Source: Salinibacillus kushneri (GTDB lineage Bacteria > Bacillota > Bacilli > Bacillales > Alkalibacillaceae). Taken from it: a stretch of 64,000 bases of DNA. Positions 17,389-25,744 of this stretch are shown here, one piece after another. The position numbers and the translations under genes are program-made. Every line of letters begins with the position of its first letter. Within the stretch, counting starts at the first letter, position 1. Under the pieces are notes generated by a model. It searched no databases and was not told the origin of the DNA. It saw nothing but the letters and a program-made list of their open reading frames with translations. The stretch lies in contig NZ_FOHJ01000006.1 in NCBI RefSeq assembly GCF_900111405.1, forward strand, positions 1 to 64,000, given 5' to 3'.

Positions 17389-18540
17389 TTAATCCAGACG
17401 TTCGATAACCGTAGCATTCGCCATTCCGTGTCCTTCACACATTGTTTGCAGCCCGTAACGCCCACCAGTTCGCTCGAGTTCATGAAGCATCGTAGTCATC
17501 AAACGACCTCCACTAGCACCTAATGGATGCCCTAATGCAATTGCACCTCCATTTACATTTAAACGATTGGAATCTGCACCCGTTTCACGCAGCCACGCTA
17601 GTGGAACTGGGGCAAAGGCTTCATTTACCTCAAATAAATCAATCTCATTAATGGAAAGGCCGGCTTTCTTAAGTACTTTCTGTGTTGCCGGTATAGGACC
17701 CGTTAACATAAGAGTCGGATCTGAACCGACCACAGCCCGTGCGACTACACGAAATCTTGGCTGCAGACCAAGTTCTTCGGCCTTTTCTCTCGACATCATA
17801 AGAATAGCATTTGCACCATCGCTTATTTGACTGGAATTACCTGCAGTTATATTTCCAGCTTTTTTAAAAGACGGCTTTAGTGAACGAAGCTTTTCCCTAT
17901 TCGTATCTTCTCTTGGTCCTTCATCATCTTTTATTTTCGTTACGGTACCATCTTGCCATTTCACCTCTAATGGCATTATTTCCTTATCAAAACGCCCTTT
18001 TTTTCGTGCCTGAATGGCTTTTTGATGACTTTCCAGTGAAAATTGATCCAGTTCCTCACGACTAAACTCCCATTTATCCGCAATTCGATCGGCTGATAAT
18101 CCCTGGTGAATCATTTCATACTTAGATGTGAGTTCATCGCTAAAGTCAACATCCAGACGATTGGATCCTATTGGGACCCGTGACATATTTTCCACTCCAC
18201 CTGCTACTACAACATCCATATCTCCACTTAAAATTGCCTGTGCAGCAAAGTGAACAGCTTGTTGACTGGAACCACACTGACGATCAATCGTTGTACCAGG
18301 TACTTCAATCGGATAATCAGCCATTAGCGCAGAAACTCTGGCAATATCCAATGCCTGTTCCCCCACTTGAGATACACAACCTAAAATGACATCTTCCACC
18401 ATATCAGGTGAAATACCAGCTCTTTTTACTACTTCTTTCAGCGGTTTTGCAGCCAGTTCATCCGCCCGCATTCCACTTAACAGCCCATTTCTTTTTCCAA
18501 CAGGTGTTCTCACTGCCTCTACAATCACAGCTTCACGCAT
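17389..18540 (-). CDS. Acetyl-CoA C-acyltransferase (thiolase)
   Basis: This 383-aa degradative-type thiolase has the nucleophilic cysteine at C89 (DRQCGSSQQA), the GGAIALGHPLGASG histidine region, and the second cysteine in MCEGHGMANA. It would cleave 3-ketoacyl-CoA to acetyl- or propionyl-CoA plus a shortened acyl-CoA. The frame extends two codons upstream, but the ATG at 18540 is 9 nt after GGAGG while the earlier ATG is only 3 nt after it. A closely related paralogue lies at 45748-46890. The 199 nt after its stop contain no gene I recognise. Confidence 0.92.
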   Translation of the reverse strand: MREAVIVEAVRTPVGKRNGLLSGMRADELAAKPLKEVVKRAGISPDMVEDVILGCVSQVGEQALDIARVSALMADYPIEVPGTTIDRQCGSSQQAVHFAAQAILSGDMDVVVAGGVENMSRVPIGSNRLDVDFSDELTSKYEMIHQGLSADRIADKWEFSREELDQFSLESHQKAIQARKKGRFDKEIMPLEVKWQDGTVTKIKDDEGPREDTNREKLRSLKPSFKKAGNITAGNSSQISDGANAILMMSREKAEELGLQPRFRVVARAVVGSDPTLMLTGPIPATQKVLKKAGLSINEIDLFEVNEAFAPVPLAWLRETGADSNRLNVNGGAIALGHPLGASGGRLMTTMLHELERTGGRYGLQTMCEGHGMANATVIERLD

Positions 18541-18606
18541 AAGCATACTCCTCCCTCTTTGAAATCCCTTTCAAATTATAGGCTACTAGAATCTTAGAAT
18601 TAGCGT

Positions 18607-19377
18607 TTATTTAGGTTGCATTCGAATGGCACCGTCAAGCCGAATGGTTTCCCCATTTAACATTGGATTTTCAATAATGCTGTGAGCTAGCTTTCCATAT
18701 TCTTTTGGATCACCTAATCTAGGTGGAAACGGTACCATTTTTCCTAATGATTCTCTTATTTCATCCGATACTGAACCAAACAGGGGTGTATCAAATAGTC
18801 CTGGAGCTATAGTCATAACCCTTATACCCAATGGAGATAAATCCCTTGATATTGGTAGGGTCATCCCAACAATACCACCTTTTGAAGCACTATAGGCTGC
18901 CTGACCAATTTGTCCTTCATAAGCCGCAACGGAAGCTGTATTAATGATAACTCCTCTTTCTCCATTCTCATTTGGCTCATTATCGCTCATGTTTTCTGCC
19001 GCGAGACGAATGGCATTAAAGGTGCCCACTAAATTAACCTGGATAACTTGGCTAAAGGTGTTCAAATCGTGAGGGCCTTTACTCCTGCTATACGTTTTGG
19101 CCCCTGCCCCAATACCTGCACAGTTCACTAACGTATTTATGGTACCAAAGTGAGATTTAGTCTGTTTTAATGCTGATTTTATACTTTCTTCATCCGTCAC
19201 ATCGGTATGTATAAATGCTGCTTTTTCCCCTAATTCATTAGCTAAATGGCTTCCTTTCTCTTCTTGTAAATCTAATATGGTAACTTTTCCACCATGAGAT
19301 ACAATTTTTCTCACAGTAGCTTCCCCAAGTCCTGATGCTCCTCCTGTTACGACTGCCGAAACGTCTTCTATTTTCAA
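18607..19377 (-). CDS. Short-chain dehydrogenase, 3-hydroxyacyl-CoA dehydrogenase type 2-like
   Basis: This 256-aa SDR shows the NAD-binding TGGASGLG at 12-19, LVNCAGIG, and the catalytic YSASK. The pattern ENGERGVIINTASVAAYEGQ and the ending LDGAIRMQPK resemble human HSD17B10-like 3-hydroxyacyl-CoA dehydrogenases, which act on short and 2-methyl-branched acyl-CoAs. The start is TTG at 19377 with GGAGAGGAG 9 nt before it; no in-frame ATG fits. Beside a thiolase and a CoA transferase it would supply the 3-hydroxyacyl-CoA oxidation step. Confidence 0.88.
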   Translation of the reverse strand: MKIEDVSAVVTGGASGLGEATVRKIVSHGGKVTILDLQEEKGSHLANELGEKAAFIHTDVTDEESIKSALKQTKSHFGTINTLVNCAGIGAGAKTYSRSKGPHDLNTFSQVIQVNLVGTFNAIRLAAENMSDNEPNENGERGVIINTASVAAYEGQIGQAAYSASKGGIVGMTLPISRDLSPLGIRVMTIAPGLFDTPLFGSVSDEIRESLGKMVPFPPRLGDPKEYGKLAHSIIENPMLNGETIRLDGAIRMQPK

Positions 19378-19421
19378 GAATGCATTCTCCTCTCCTATTT
19401 ATCGATTTAAGGGACTCTGTT

Positions 19422-19468
19422 CCTGATTTAACAAAACCGGCTGCATGACAACGGCTTACTGAATCAGG
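19422..19468. promoter_or_regulatory. Inverted repeat between the TetR gene and the SDR operon
   Basis: CCTGATT (19422-19428) and AATCAGG (19462-19468) form a 7-bp inverted repeat in the 125-nt gap between the regulator and the catabolic genes. No T-run follows on the minus strand. It may be an operator or a weak processing hairpin. Confidence 0.3.
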
Positions 19469-19502
19469 TTTAAGTGAGCCCTCAAAGATTATCATAAAAA
19501 GA

Positions 19503-20096
19503 TTAACAATCCCTTTTCAAAATACGGAGCAAATAATCGGCCATTAATTCGGCTATTTCCTGTTTTCCTTTTTGACCATCTGTTGAATACCATTCTATAA
19601 CCGAATTCATTGCACCTAAAAGGATGTTACGCACGATTTTCACATCAGCCTCATGGAAGACTTGAGCCTCAACACCTTCTATAATTAACTCATCGATATA
19701 TTGACTATATTGATTACGTAAAGACAGAATTTCCTCTAACTGTTTCCCGGAAAAAAGCTGTTCGGGTTTTGCACCTATTTCAAATCCAGTACTCTCAGTT
19801 AGTAAGAATTCAACATGAACCACCATCGCTTCACGTAATTTTTCCTGAACTATTTCTTTTTCCTTTATTACTTCTTTTATATTTTCTAAGCTTTGTTCTA
19901 AAAGCAATTTTTGGCTTTGGAACAACAATTCTTGTTTATCCTTAAAGTAATAGTAAACAGATCCTTTCGTCATCAGGAGCTTTGACGCAATCTCTTCCAT
20001 TGTGGTTGCATGATAACCTTTTTCGCCTATAATACTTACTGCTGATTGAATAATTTCTTTCTTTTTCTTAGCGGTCTTACGTTCACGTAATGACAA
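19503..20096 (-). CDS. TetR-family transcriptional repressor of the acyl-CoA cluster
   Basis: This 197-aa regulator has an N-terminal TetR helix-turn-helix, IGEKGYHATTMEEIASKLLMTKGSVYYYFKDKQEL (about 23-57), and a helical ligand-binding domain. Related regulators control fatty-acid, branched-acid or sterol catabolism and release DNA on binding an acyl-CoA. Position at the head of the SDR-thiolase-CaiB genes suggests it controls them and itself. A strong sigma-A promoter with an overlapping palindrome lies directly upstream. The ligand is unknown. Confidence 0.88.
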   Translation of the reverse strand: MSLRERKTAKKKKEIIQSAVSIIGEKGYHATTMEEIASKLLMTKGSVYYYFKDKQELLFQSQKLLLEQSLENIKEVIKEKEIVQEKLREAMVVHVEFLLTESTGFEIGAKPEQLFSGKQLEEILSLRNQYSQYIDELIIEGVEAQVFHEADVKIVRNILLGAMNSVIEWYSTDGQKGKQEIAELMADYLLRILKRDC

Positions 20097-20142
20097 TGAC
20101 GCTCACTTCCCTCATATTATCAACAATCATCTTGTTAATTTG

Positions 20143-20176
20143 ATTCTAATTATTCAGTTTTTAACTGTCAAGTTAA
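20143..20176 (-). promoter_or_regulatory. Promoter of the TetR gene with overlapping palindromic operator
   Basis: On the minus strand TTGACA (20166-20171) and TAGAAT (20143-20148) are 17 nt apart, a near-consensus sigma-A promoter. The palindrome TTAACT-GTCA-AGTTAA (20161-20176) covers the -35 box and is a good candidate for autoregulation by the TetR protein. Confidence 0.7.
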
Positions 20177-20202
20177 TTTTCGAAAAATTCGTTTTATAAC
20201 AA

Positions 20203-20288
20203 GGCTGTTTTTTGCATCGTTTGTTTCTACCAAACGCAGTTAAAACACACTCCGCTTTCAAGGCTAAGTGCTGAACATAAACAGCCTA
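20203..20288 (-). repeat. Degenerate Bacillaceae-type intergenic repeat
   Basis: The minus strand ends in ACAAACGATGCAAAAAACAG (20205-20224), which closely matches the plus-strand segment at 57481-57500. It also contains GAAAGCGGAGTGTG, typical of interspersed repeats in this family of bacteria. Outer arms AGGCTGTTT and AAACAGCCT form a long imperfect hairpin. Confidence 0.45.
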
Positions 20289-20336
20289 TTGTAAAAACAT
20301 TCCTTGGATAACAATATAAAATATGATATGAAACGA

Positions 20337-20757
20337 TTAAGAGTAACTCTTCACTCTATTTCTCAATTGATAACGCTGGATTTTCCCGCTTTGTGTTTTG
20401 GGCAATTGATTAATAAATTCAATGTCTCTTGGATATTGATGCTTGGAAAGTCTTTGTTTAACAAAATGGCTTAATTCCTTCGCTAGTTCCCATCTTTTAA
20501 CACAACAAAAGCTTTGACAATTTCTCCTTTAGCCTTATCGGGCTTCCCAATACTGCTGTTTCTAAAACGGCTGGATGTTCTACTAAGCTGCTTTCCACTT
20601 CAAACGGACCAATGCGATAGCTGGCACTGGAAATAATGTCGTCTGTACGTCCTTCAAACCAAAAATATCCATCTTTATCCTGAGAAGCAAGGTCACCAAG
20701 TAAAAACCATTTACCAAGCATTTTTTCCCGTGTTTTTTCTTCATTCTTCCAATATCC
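20337..20757 (-). pseudogene. Acyl-CoA synthetase C-terminal remnant (ACSM/AcsA-like)
   Basis: Minus-strand frames together read [51 protein letters not shown], then [14 protein letters not shown], then HQYPRDIEFINQLPKTQSGK, before a stop at 20337-20339. This is the adenylation C-domain of an acyl/acetyl-CoA synthetase, including the acetylatable lysine motif TQSGK. At least two frame changes (near 20545 and 20487) and loss of the N-terminal about 400 residues show it is dead. It is the distal relic of the adjacent acyl-CoA cluster. Confidence 0.75.
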
Positions 20758-21150
20758 TATTCATTCCATTACCTAAGCATATAACCAGAAGATGAGCTTC
20801 AATGATGTTAGAGTCCTTATATCCTAGCACATTATTCCTCTCCCATATGTAAATTGGCGATAATCAAATTCTGGATCAGGAAAATTTATTCCCAAATATA
20901 AAGAGAGTGCTTACACATAGTTATAAAGAAAAATACTTATAAGTAGATTTTTGAATATACATTTAAAAAGAAGGCAAAAAAATGATGGGTTCAAATATGA
21001 AAATGCTTAAGAGGATGTCTCATGTGAATAGATAGGAGTCATTTTAGTGGTTCATTCTTTAACCATACTATAACAAATAAGTTTTCAGAAATCAACAAAT
21101 ATTTAGACAAATCGAATCGGTTTCATTCAAGTTTACCGGGCATTCATAAC
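20758..21150. other. Gene-free stretch
   Basis: About 390 nt of AT-rich DNA with no open frame above about 30 codons that I can support. One 25-codon minus-strand open stretch near 20840-20915 looks protein-like, but I do not recognise it. It may be further decay of the neighbouring pseudogene region. Confidence 0.4.
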
Positions 21151-21179
21151 TTGTCCTTTCGACCTATACACTGTAAAAT
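21151..21179 (+). promoter_or_regulatory. Sigma-A type promoter for the Prli42-like gene
   Basis: TTGTCC (21151-21156) and TAAAAT (21174-21179) are 17 nt apart, about 32 nt upstream of the start codon. Confidence 0.6.
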
Positions 21180-21211
21180 AAGAGAAGGAATATGTAAGGG
21201 GGACTTATACG

Positions 21212-21370
21212 ATGGCAAAAGCAAAGAAAAAGAATAATCAAAACAAAGCTGTTCAACATAAACCCAAGAAATCCAAAAGAGAAAAACGTATGAAATTGGT
21301 TATCTATTTAATGGTTATCGCCATGATTTTAAGCTCATTATTAGCTGGTGCAGGAATGTGGTTAACGTAA
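21212..21370 (+). CDS. Prli42-like membrane miniprotein
   Basis: A 52-aa ORF, preceded by AGGGGG 9 nt before the ATG. It has a highly basic N-terminal half (Lys/Gln/Asn-rich, about 1-27) and one C-terminal transmembrane helix, MKLVIYLMVIAMILSSLLAG. The layout and the YLM-IAM-LSSLLAG pattern resemble Prli42, the short membrane protein that anchors the stressosome in Listeria and is widespread in Bacillales. Here the basic extension is longer than in Listeria. It has its own promoter and terminator. The family match is from memory of the pattern, so I hold it as likely rather than certain. Confidence 0.65.
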   Translation: MAKAKKKNNQNKAVQHKPKKSKREKRMKLVIYLMVIAMILSSLLAGAGMWLT

Positions 21371-21380
21371 TTGAATAAGC

Positions 21381-21414
21381 AAGCCCTTATAGTTATGACT
21401 ATAGGGCTTTTATT
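21381..21414 (+). terminator. Terminator after the Prli42-like gene
   Basis: AAGCCC-TATAGT pairs with ACTATA-GGGCTT (21381-21409) with one bulge and reads into TTTTATTC on the plus strand. It abuts the stop codon of the convergent yqjA at 21414. Confidence 0.75.
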
Positions 21415-22364
21415 CATTCTAAAATATGCTTTGTATGCTTCTTAATGATTAAGTATTGTTCAATCTCATTTAACAGCGTAAATAAACTAGCGCGAATTTC
21501 AAACTCTTCCCTTGTTTTGGGAAGCTCTCCCTGGCGAAACTTTTCACGTAATTCTTTTAATTTATCTAAATAAATGTAAGCTGTATTTCCTGGATGTATA
21601 CCTTCAGCCAACTCATCAAAAAAGATGGCCATTTCCTTCGCTTGTTCATTCACACTTGATATACGACTAATGAGTGGAAGCATTCTTTCTAATACTTCAA
21701 ACTGTTTTGAACGCATGCGAAAATAATAATGATACGTATGATGACTCCGTAATAAATGGTTTTCTACATCTTGATAGGCTAAAGCACTTGCTTTTTCAAG
21801 ATCTTCTGCTGCTTCATTAAACTCACTTCCCGTCCAGCTTTCATCACCCGTTTTAAGAAAGTGAGCGATTTCCTTTAAAATAACATGAAAATTTTCTTCT
21901 ACTCTTTTTTGCATATTTTTTAAATTGTCCTCGAGCGAAGGCATGTATAAATTTAAAATTAATGCAGTCCCTATTCCTACTGAAATTAAAATAACTTCAT
22001 TCCAAATTAAATCTAAGGTAATTGAATGGGAGCCATAAAGATGTAGAATAATAACTGAACTCGTTACAATTCCTTCTGTAATATGTAATTTAACGGTGGC
22101 GGGGATAAACAATAAGAGTAATACCCCAATAGCAAGCGGATGATAGCCAATAAGCTCAAAGACAGCAAAGCTGAATACCATGGCTAACAAACATGCAGCA
22201 TAGCGATGCCATGAAGCAAGAACCGAACGCTTCCTGGTAACCTTAATACATAACACGACTAAAATACCAGCCGATATGTAATTTTCTAATTGAAGCAATT
22301 GTGCAATAAAGATGGCAACTGGTGTTCCAATTGCTGTTTTTAATGTTCGGTAGCCAATTCTCAC
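21414..22364 (-). CDS. yqjA: YqjA-like aromatic acid exporter family membrane protein
   Basis: A 316-aa protein with about five or six N-terminal transmembrane helices (about 8-150) and a cytoplasmic helical C-terminal half (about 155-316), the layout of the ArAE_1 family that includes B. subtilis YqjA. Transport substrate is unproven. The open frame extends to a GTG at 22400, but GGGGG lies 9 nt before an internal GTG at 22364 (MRIGYRTLKTAIG), which also fits the family N-terminus. Next to brxB, as in B. subtilis (yqiW-yqjA). Confidence 0.82.
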   Translation of the reverse strand: MRIGYRTLKTAIGTPVAIFIAQLLQLENYISAGILVVLCIKVTRKRSVLASWHRYAACLLAMVFSFAVFELIGYHPLAIGVLLLLFIPATVKLHITEGIVTSSVIILHLYGSHSITLDLIWNEVILISVGIGTALILNLYMPSLEDNLKNMQKRVEENFHVILKEIAHFLKTGDESWTGSEFNEAAEDLEKASALAYQDVENHLLRSHHTYHYYFRMRSKQFEVLERMLPLISRISSVNEQAKEMAIFFDELAEGIHPGNTAYIYLDKLKELREKFRQGELPKTREEFEIRASLFTLLNEIEQYLIIKKHTKHILE

Positions 22365-22508
22365 TTCACCGTTGCCCCCTTTATCTATTCTTTTTATCAC
22401 TTATTATTCGTTGGAAAAGGGAAAGGATGCATTAGTCATCATTGAAAACCTTAAGAATATAACCTTTCCTCATTTATTTTTATACGTGTGATTATTAACG
22501 TTTATGTG

Positions 22509-22540
22509 CAAAAGAAAAGGGATGGTATAGAACCATCACC
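22509..22540 (-). terminator. Terminator after brxB
   Basis: GATGGT (22521-22526) and ACCATC (22532-22537) form a 6-bp stem that reads on the minus strand into CCTTTTCTTTT. It lies directly after the brxB stop at 22542. Confidence 0.65.
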
Positions 22541-22541
22541 T

Positions 22542-22973
22542 TTAAACTTCCTCGCAGTATTCATCGAACAAATCCTGAAGCTGATTAACGACTTCATGAG
22601 GTTCTGATGATTCAATTTCATGACGTTCTACCATCTTTTGAATCTTCCCATCTTTTAGTACTGCAAAGGATGGAGAAGATGGCTGGTAGCCTTCAAAGTA
22701 CTCACGAGCTCTAGCAGTAGCTTCACGGTCCTGTCCAGCAAACACTGTGAATAAATGCTCCGGGCGTTTATCATAATGAATCGCATTAGCAGCTGCAGGT
22801 CGAGCCACACCACCTGCACAACCACATGTCGAATTCACCATAACTAACGCTGTACCATTTTGCTTCATTGCAGCGTCAACTTCTTCAGGTGTTTTTAACT
22901 CCTCATACCCTACAGATGTAACTTCTTCTCTTGCTTTATCTACAATGTCCTGCATAAATAAATTAAAATCCAA
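22542..22973 (-). CDS. brxB: Bacilliredoxin BrxB (YqiW)
   Basis: This 143-aa thioredoxin-fold protein carries the CGC active-site motif (C50, C52 in NSTCGCAGG) that defines bacilliredoxins. They remove bacillithiol from S-bacillithiolated proteins in Firmicutes. Length and C-terminal [19 protein letters not shown] match the YqiW/YphP family. The start codon is TTG at 22973 with GGAG about 10 nt upstream; the nearby ATGs are out of frame. Genomic position beside yqjA matches B. subtilis and favours BrxB over BrxA. Confidence 0.92.
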   Translation of the reverse strand: MDFNLFMQDIVDKAREEVTSVGYEELKTPEEVDAAMKQNGTALVMVNSTCGCAGGVARPAAANAIHYDKRPEHLFTVFAGQDREATARAREYFEGYQPSSPSFAVLKDGKIQKMVERHEIESSEPHEVVNQLQDLFDEYCEEV

Positions 22974-23055
22974 AAGTCATCATCTCCTTCCAAGATGGTC
23001 CTAAGTATATCAATATCATACCAACATTGGATGATACTTTCAAATAAATGAAATA

Positions 23056-23097
23056 CAAAAAGGACAGATCCTTTCTAAAGAATCTGTCCCTTTTTTG
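23056..23097 (-). terminator. Terminator after the small hydrophobic gene
   Basis: GGACAGAT (23062-23069) pairs with ATCTGTCC, flanked by A5 and T6 tracts, so the hairpin can work in both directions. The small minus-strand gene ends at 23101. Confidence 0.8.
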
Positions 23098-23100
23098 ATT

Positions 23101-23286
23101 TTAGGATAGTTGGTTGGTTTGATGGTTTTGGATCTGACTCTGTCCCTGATTTTGAGTGCCCATACCTACTGCTCTTTGTACCATATTTCCTACCCCATTA
23201 CCTCGGCGCATACTGTAATAAGCAGCTGCTCCTATTCCTACTGATGCAAGGATTGGTAACCAGTTATTTCTTTGCTGTCTAGCCAT
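23101..23286 (-). CDS. Small hypothetical protein with an N-terminal hydrophobic segment
   Basis: A 61-aa protein with a hydrophobic stretch WLPILASVGIGAAAYYSM (9-26), a basic-Gly middle and a Gln/Asn-rich tail (about 44-61). GGAGGGTGATAT precedes the ATG. It resembles the many short one-helix proteins of sporulating Bacillaceae, but I cannot assign a family with confidence. It has its own terminator and lies between brxB and bkdB. Confidence 0.65.
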   Translation of the reverse strand: MARQQRNNWLPILASVGIGAAAYYSMRRGNGVGNMVQRAVGMGTQNQGQSQIQNHQTNQLS

Positions 23287-23381
23287 TCATATCACCCTCC
23301 TTCATCTATTTAGAATCCCCATCGTTTCATAAAAAATTTGAAGATGTGGTTGTTAATTTTTGTGATGAAGAAAGGAATGAA

Positions 23382-24659
23382 TTAATAGACAGACGTACTA
23401 TCTGAAGACATATTCTCCAAAATTTCTTTTAATCGTTTCAGGAAGTTTCCACAGATTAAACCATCTAATATACGATGATCTAATGATAAACAAAGATTTA
23501 CCATATGTCGTGCAGCAAACATACCGTTTATTATAACAGGTTTTTCAACTATCGATTCTACCTGTAAAATGGCTGCCTGAGGATGATTAATGACCCCCAT
23601 GGATTGAACCGATCCAAATGAGCCTGTATTATTTACTGTAAATGTACCACCCTGCATGTCATCTTGCGTAAGTTTGCCATTTCGTGCTTTTGATGCGAGC
23701 TCATGAATGTCCTTGGCAATTCCTTTAATACTCTTTTCGTCAGCATTTTTTATCACAGGTACAAACAGTTCCTGATCTTTGGCAACAGCAATAGATAAAT
23801 GGATATCTTTTCGCTGAATAATCTTATCTTCAGCCCAAGTACTATTTAATTGCGGATATTCCTTTAAGGTCTGTGCTACAGCCTTTACAAAAAAGGCAAA
23901 ATAAGTCAGGCTGAATCCTTCTTTTCGCTTAAACTCCTCTTTAATCTTATTGCGAAAGTTGACTAAATCCGTTACATCAACTTCAACCATCATCCAGGCA
24001 TGCGGAATTTCCTGTTTTGAGCGTATCATATTTTGAGCAATCGCTTTTCTTACTCCAGTAACGGGTATTTCAATATCACCGTCAGAAGAAGTGACGGGAC
24101 TGGATTCTGGCTGTGATTTTGATACACTGGCTTTTTCTGTTGTTGTTTCTTTTTCCTTAACTGAATCAGATTCAGGGGTTGATTTAGGCAGTCCACCCTT
24201 TTCAATAATGGTTTCTAAATCCTTCCGGGTAATTCTGCCACCACGTCCTGACCCCTCAACCTGATCCAAAGGAATATCATGTTCTTGTGCCAAACGAAGC
24301 ACGGCAGGGGAATACCGTTTTTTCATTGGCTGTTCATTGCTTGTTTCTATGTCTTTTTCTCCCTCTTTTTCACCTGACTTTTCTTCCGATTGACTTTCTG
24401 TACCTCCAGAGGTATCCCCTTCAATATCTATATAGCACATTAAGTCTCCTACAGAAAGTGTCTCACCTTCTGATGCCACAAGCTCTTTAATGGTTCCTGT
24501 AAAAGATGACGGTACTTCTGCATTTACTTTATCTGTCATGACCTCAGCAATAGGATCATATTTATTTACATGATCCCCTTCCTTTACAAGCCAGGTACTG
24601 ATGGTTCCTTCAGTTACACTTTCACCCAGCTGAGGCATGTTAATCTTTTCGCTAGCCAT
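23382..24659 (-). CDS. bkdB: Branched-chain 2-oxoacid dehydrogenase E2 (dihydrolipoyl acyltransferase)
   Basis: This 425-aa E2 has a single N-terminal lipoyl domain with lipoyl-lysine K44 (MTDKVNAEVP). A charged Ser/Glu linker follows, then an E3-binding domain (about 118-155, YSPAVLRLAQEHDIPL), a second linker, and the catalytic acyltransferase domain ending in the LSLDHRILDG active-site motif. It transfers the branched acyl group from E1 to CoA. It is the last gene of the ptb-bcd-buk-lpdV-bkdAA-bkdAB-bkdB operon, 87 nt after bkdAB. No clear terminator is visible between it and the next small gene. Confidence 0.95.
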   Translation of the reverse strand: MASEKINMPQLGESVTEGTISTWLVKEGDHVNKYDPIAEVMTDKVNAEVPSSFTGTIKELVASEGETLSVGDLMCYIDIEGDTSGGTESQSEEKSGEKEGEKDIETSNEQPMKKRYSPAVLRLAQEHDIPLDQVEGSGRGGRITRKDLETIIEKGGLPKSTPESDSVKEKETTTEKASVSKSQPESSPVTSSDGDIEIPVTGVRKAIAQNMIRSKQEIPHAWMMVEVDVTDLVNFRNKIKEEFKRKEGFSLTYFAFFVKAVAQTLKEYPQLNSTWAEDKIIQRKDIHLSIAVAKDQELFVPVIKNADEKSIKGIAKDIHELASKARNGKLTQDDMQGGTFTVNNTGSFGSVQSMGVINHPQAAILQVESIVEKPVIINGMFAARHMVNLCLSLDHRILDGLICGNFLKRLKEILENMSSDSTSVY

Positions 24660-24746
24660 CTTATCCCTCCTTTTGTTTTACAAATTAACAACCTTCATGA
24701 CATTGTTGGGTTGTCTGATCGTATCGGACACCTTCCCCTTGTTTCA

Positions 24747-25730
24747 CTAAAACGCTGCCAGGTCTCGCATCGCTTTTTCGGTTTTTTCCGGGTTGATCAT
24801 AAAAAACTTTTCCATTGGGGGTGCAAATGGCATAGCTGGAACATCGGGTCCTGCTAAACGTTTTATCGGTGCATCCAGGTCAAATAAGCAATGCTCGGAT
24901 ATAATAGCCGACACTTCACTTACTATGCTGCCTTCTTTATTATCCTCGGTAATAAGAAGTACTTTACCGGTTTTTCCTGCCGCTTCCATTATGGCTTCTT
25001 GATCTAATGGATATACGGTTCTAAGATCTAAAATATGGGCTGAAATTCCTTCTTCTTCTAACTTTTCAGCTGCCTGTAGTGCAAAATGGACACCTAATCC
25101 ATATGTGATTACCGTAATATCTGTACCTTCACGTTTAACATCTGCCTTACCAATAGGAAGTACATAATCCTCTTCAGGGACGTCGCCCTTTAGCAAACGG
25201 TAAGCCCGTTTATGTTCAAAAAATAAGACAGGATCCTCATCTCTAATGGCTGCCTTTAATAAGCCTTTGGCATCATAAGGTGTAGATGGCATGACGATTT
25301 TTAACCCAGGCTGATTGGCAAATACCGCTTCAACGGATTGGGAATGGTATAAAGCTCCGTGTACTCCTCCGCCATATGGAGCGCGAATCGTTATCGGACA
25401 ATGCCAATCGTTGTTAGATCGATAACGGATTTTAGCTGCCTCAGAAATAATTTGGTTTACAGCTGGCATGATAAAATCCGCAAATTGCATCTCCGCAACA
25501 GGCCTCATTCCATACATAGCAGAACCAATACCCACTCCTGCAATAGCTGATTCTGCTAAGGGAGTATCAATTACCCGTTCTTCGCCAAACTCATCATAGA
25601 GACCATCTGTTGCCCGGAATACGCCACCTTTCTTTCCCACATCCTCTCCTAAAACGAACACCTTTTCATTGCTCCTCATTTCCTCTTGTAAAGCTTGTGT
25701 TACGGCTTGAATATATGAAATAACTGGCAT
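24747..25730 (-). CDS. bkdAB: Branched-chain 2-oxoacid dehydrogenase E1 beta subunit
   Basis: A 327-aa E1-beta (transketolase-like pyrimidine and C-terminal domains). Motifs include FVLGEDVGKKGGVFRAT, VIDTPLAESAIAGVGIGSAM and the C-terminal LDLRTVYPLD. It pairs with E1-alpha encoded 14 nt upstream to form the thiamine-diphosphate site. Gene order and operon context support branched-chain rather than pyruvate specificity. Confidence 0.93.
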   Translation of the reverse strand: MPVISYIQAVTQALQEEMRSNEKVFVLGEDVGKKGGVFRATDGLYDEFGEERVIDTPLAESAIAGVGIGSAMYGMRPVAEMQFADFIMPAVNQIISEAAKIRYRSNNDWHCPITIRAPYGGGVHGALYHSQSVEAVFANQPGLKIVMPSTPYDAKGLLKAAIRDEDPVLFFEHKRAYRLLKGDVPEEDYVLPIGKADVKREGTDITVITYGLGVHFALQAAEKLEEEGISAHILDLRTVYPLDQEAIMEAAGKTGKVLLITEDNKEGSIVSEVSAIISEHCLFDLDAPIKRLAGPDVPAMPFAPPMEKFFMINPEKTEKAMRDLAAF

Positions 25731-25744
25731 CTTCTTCCCCTCCT

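Noticed and set aside
17220-17523. Overlapping open frames on both strands near the thiolase 3' end
   Set aside because: They are frame shadows of the thiolase and of the short gap after it, with no ribosome binding site or recognisable protein sequence.
20840-20915. 25-codon protein-like minus-strand stretch upstream of the synthetase relic
   Set aside because: It is too short to assign to any family; it may be chance or another decayed fragment.
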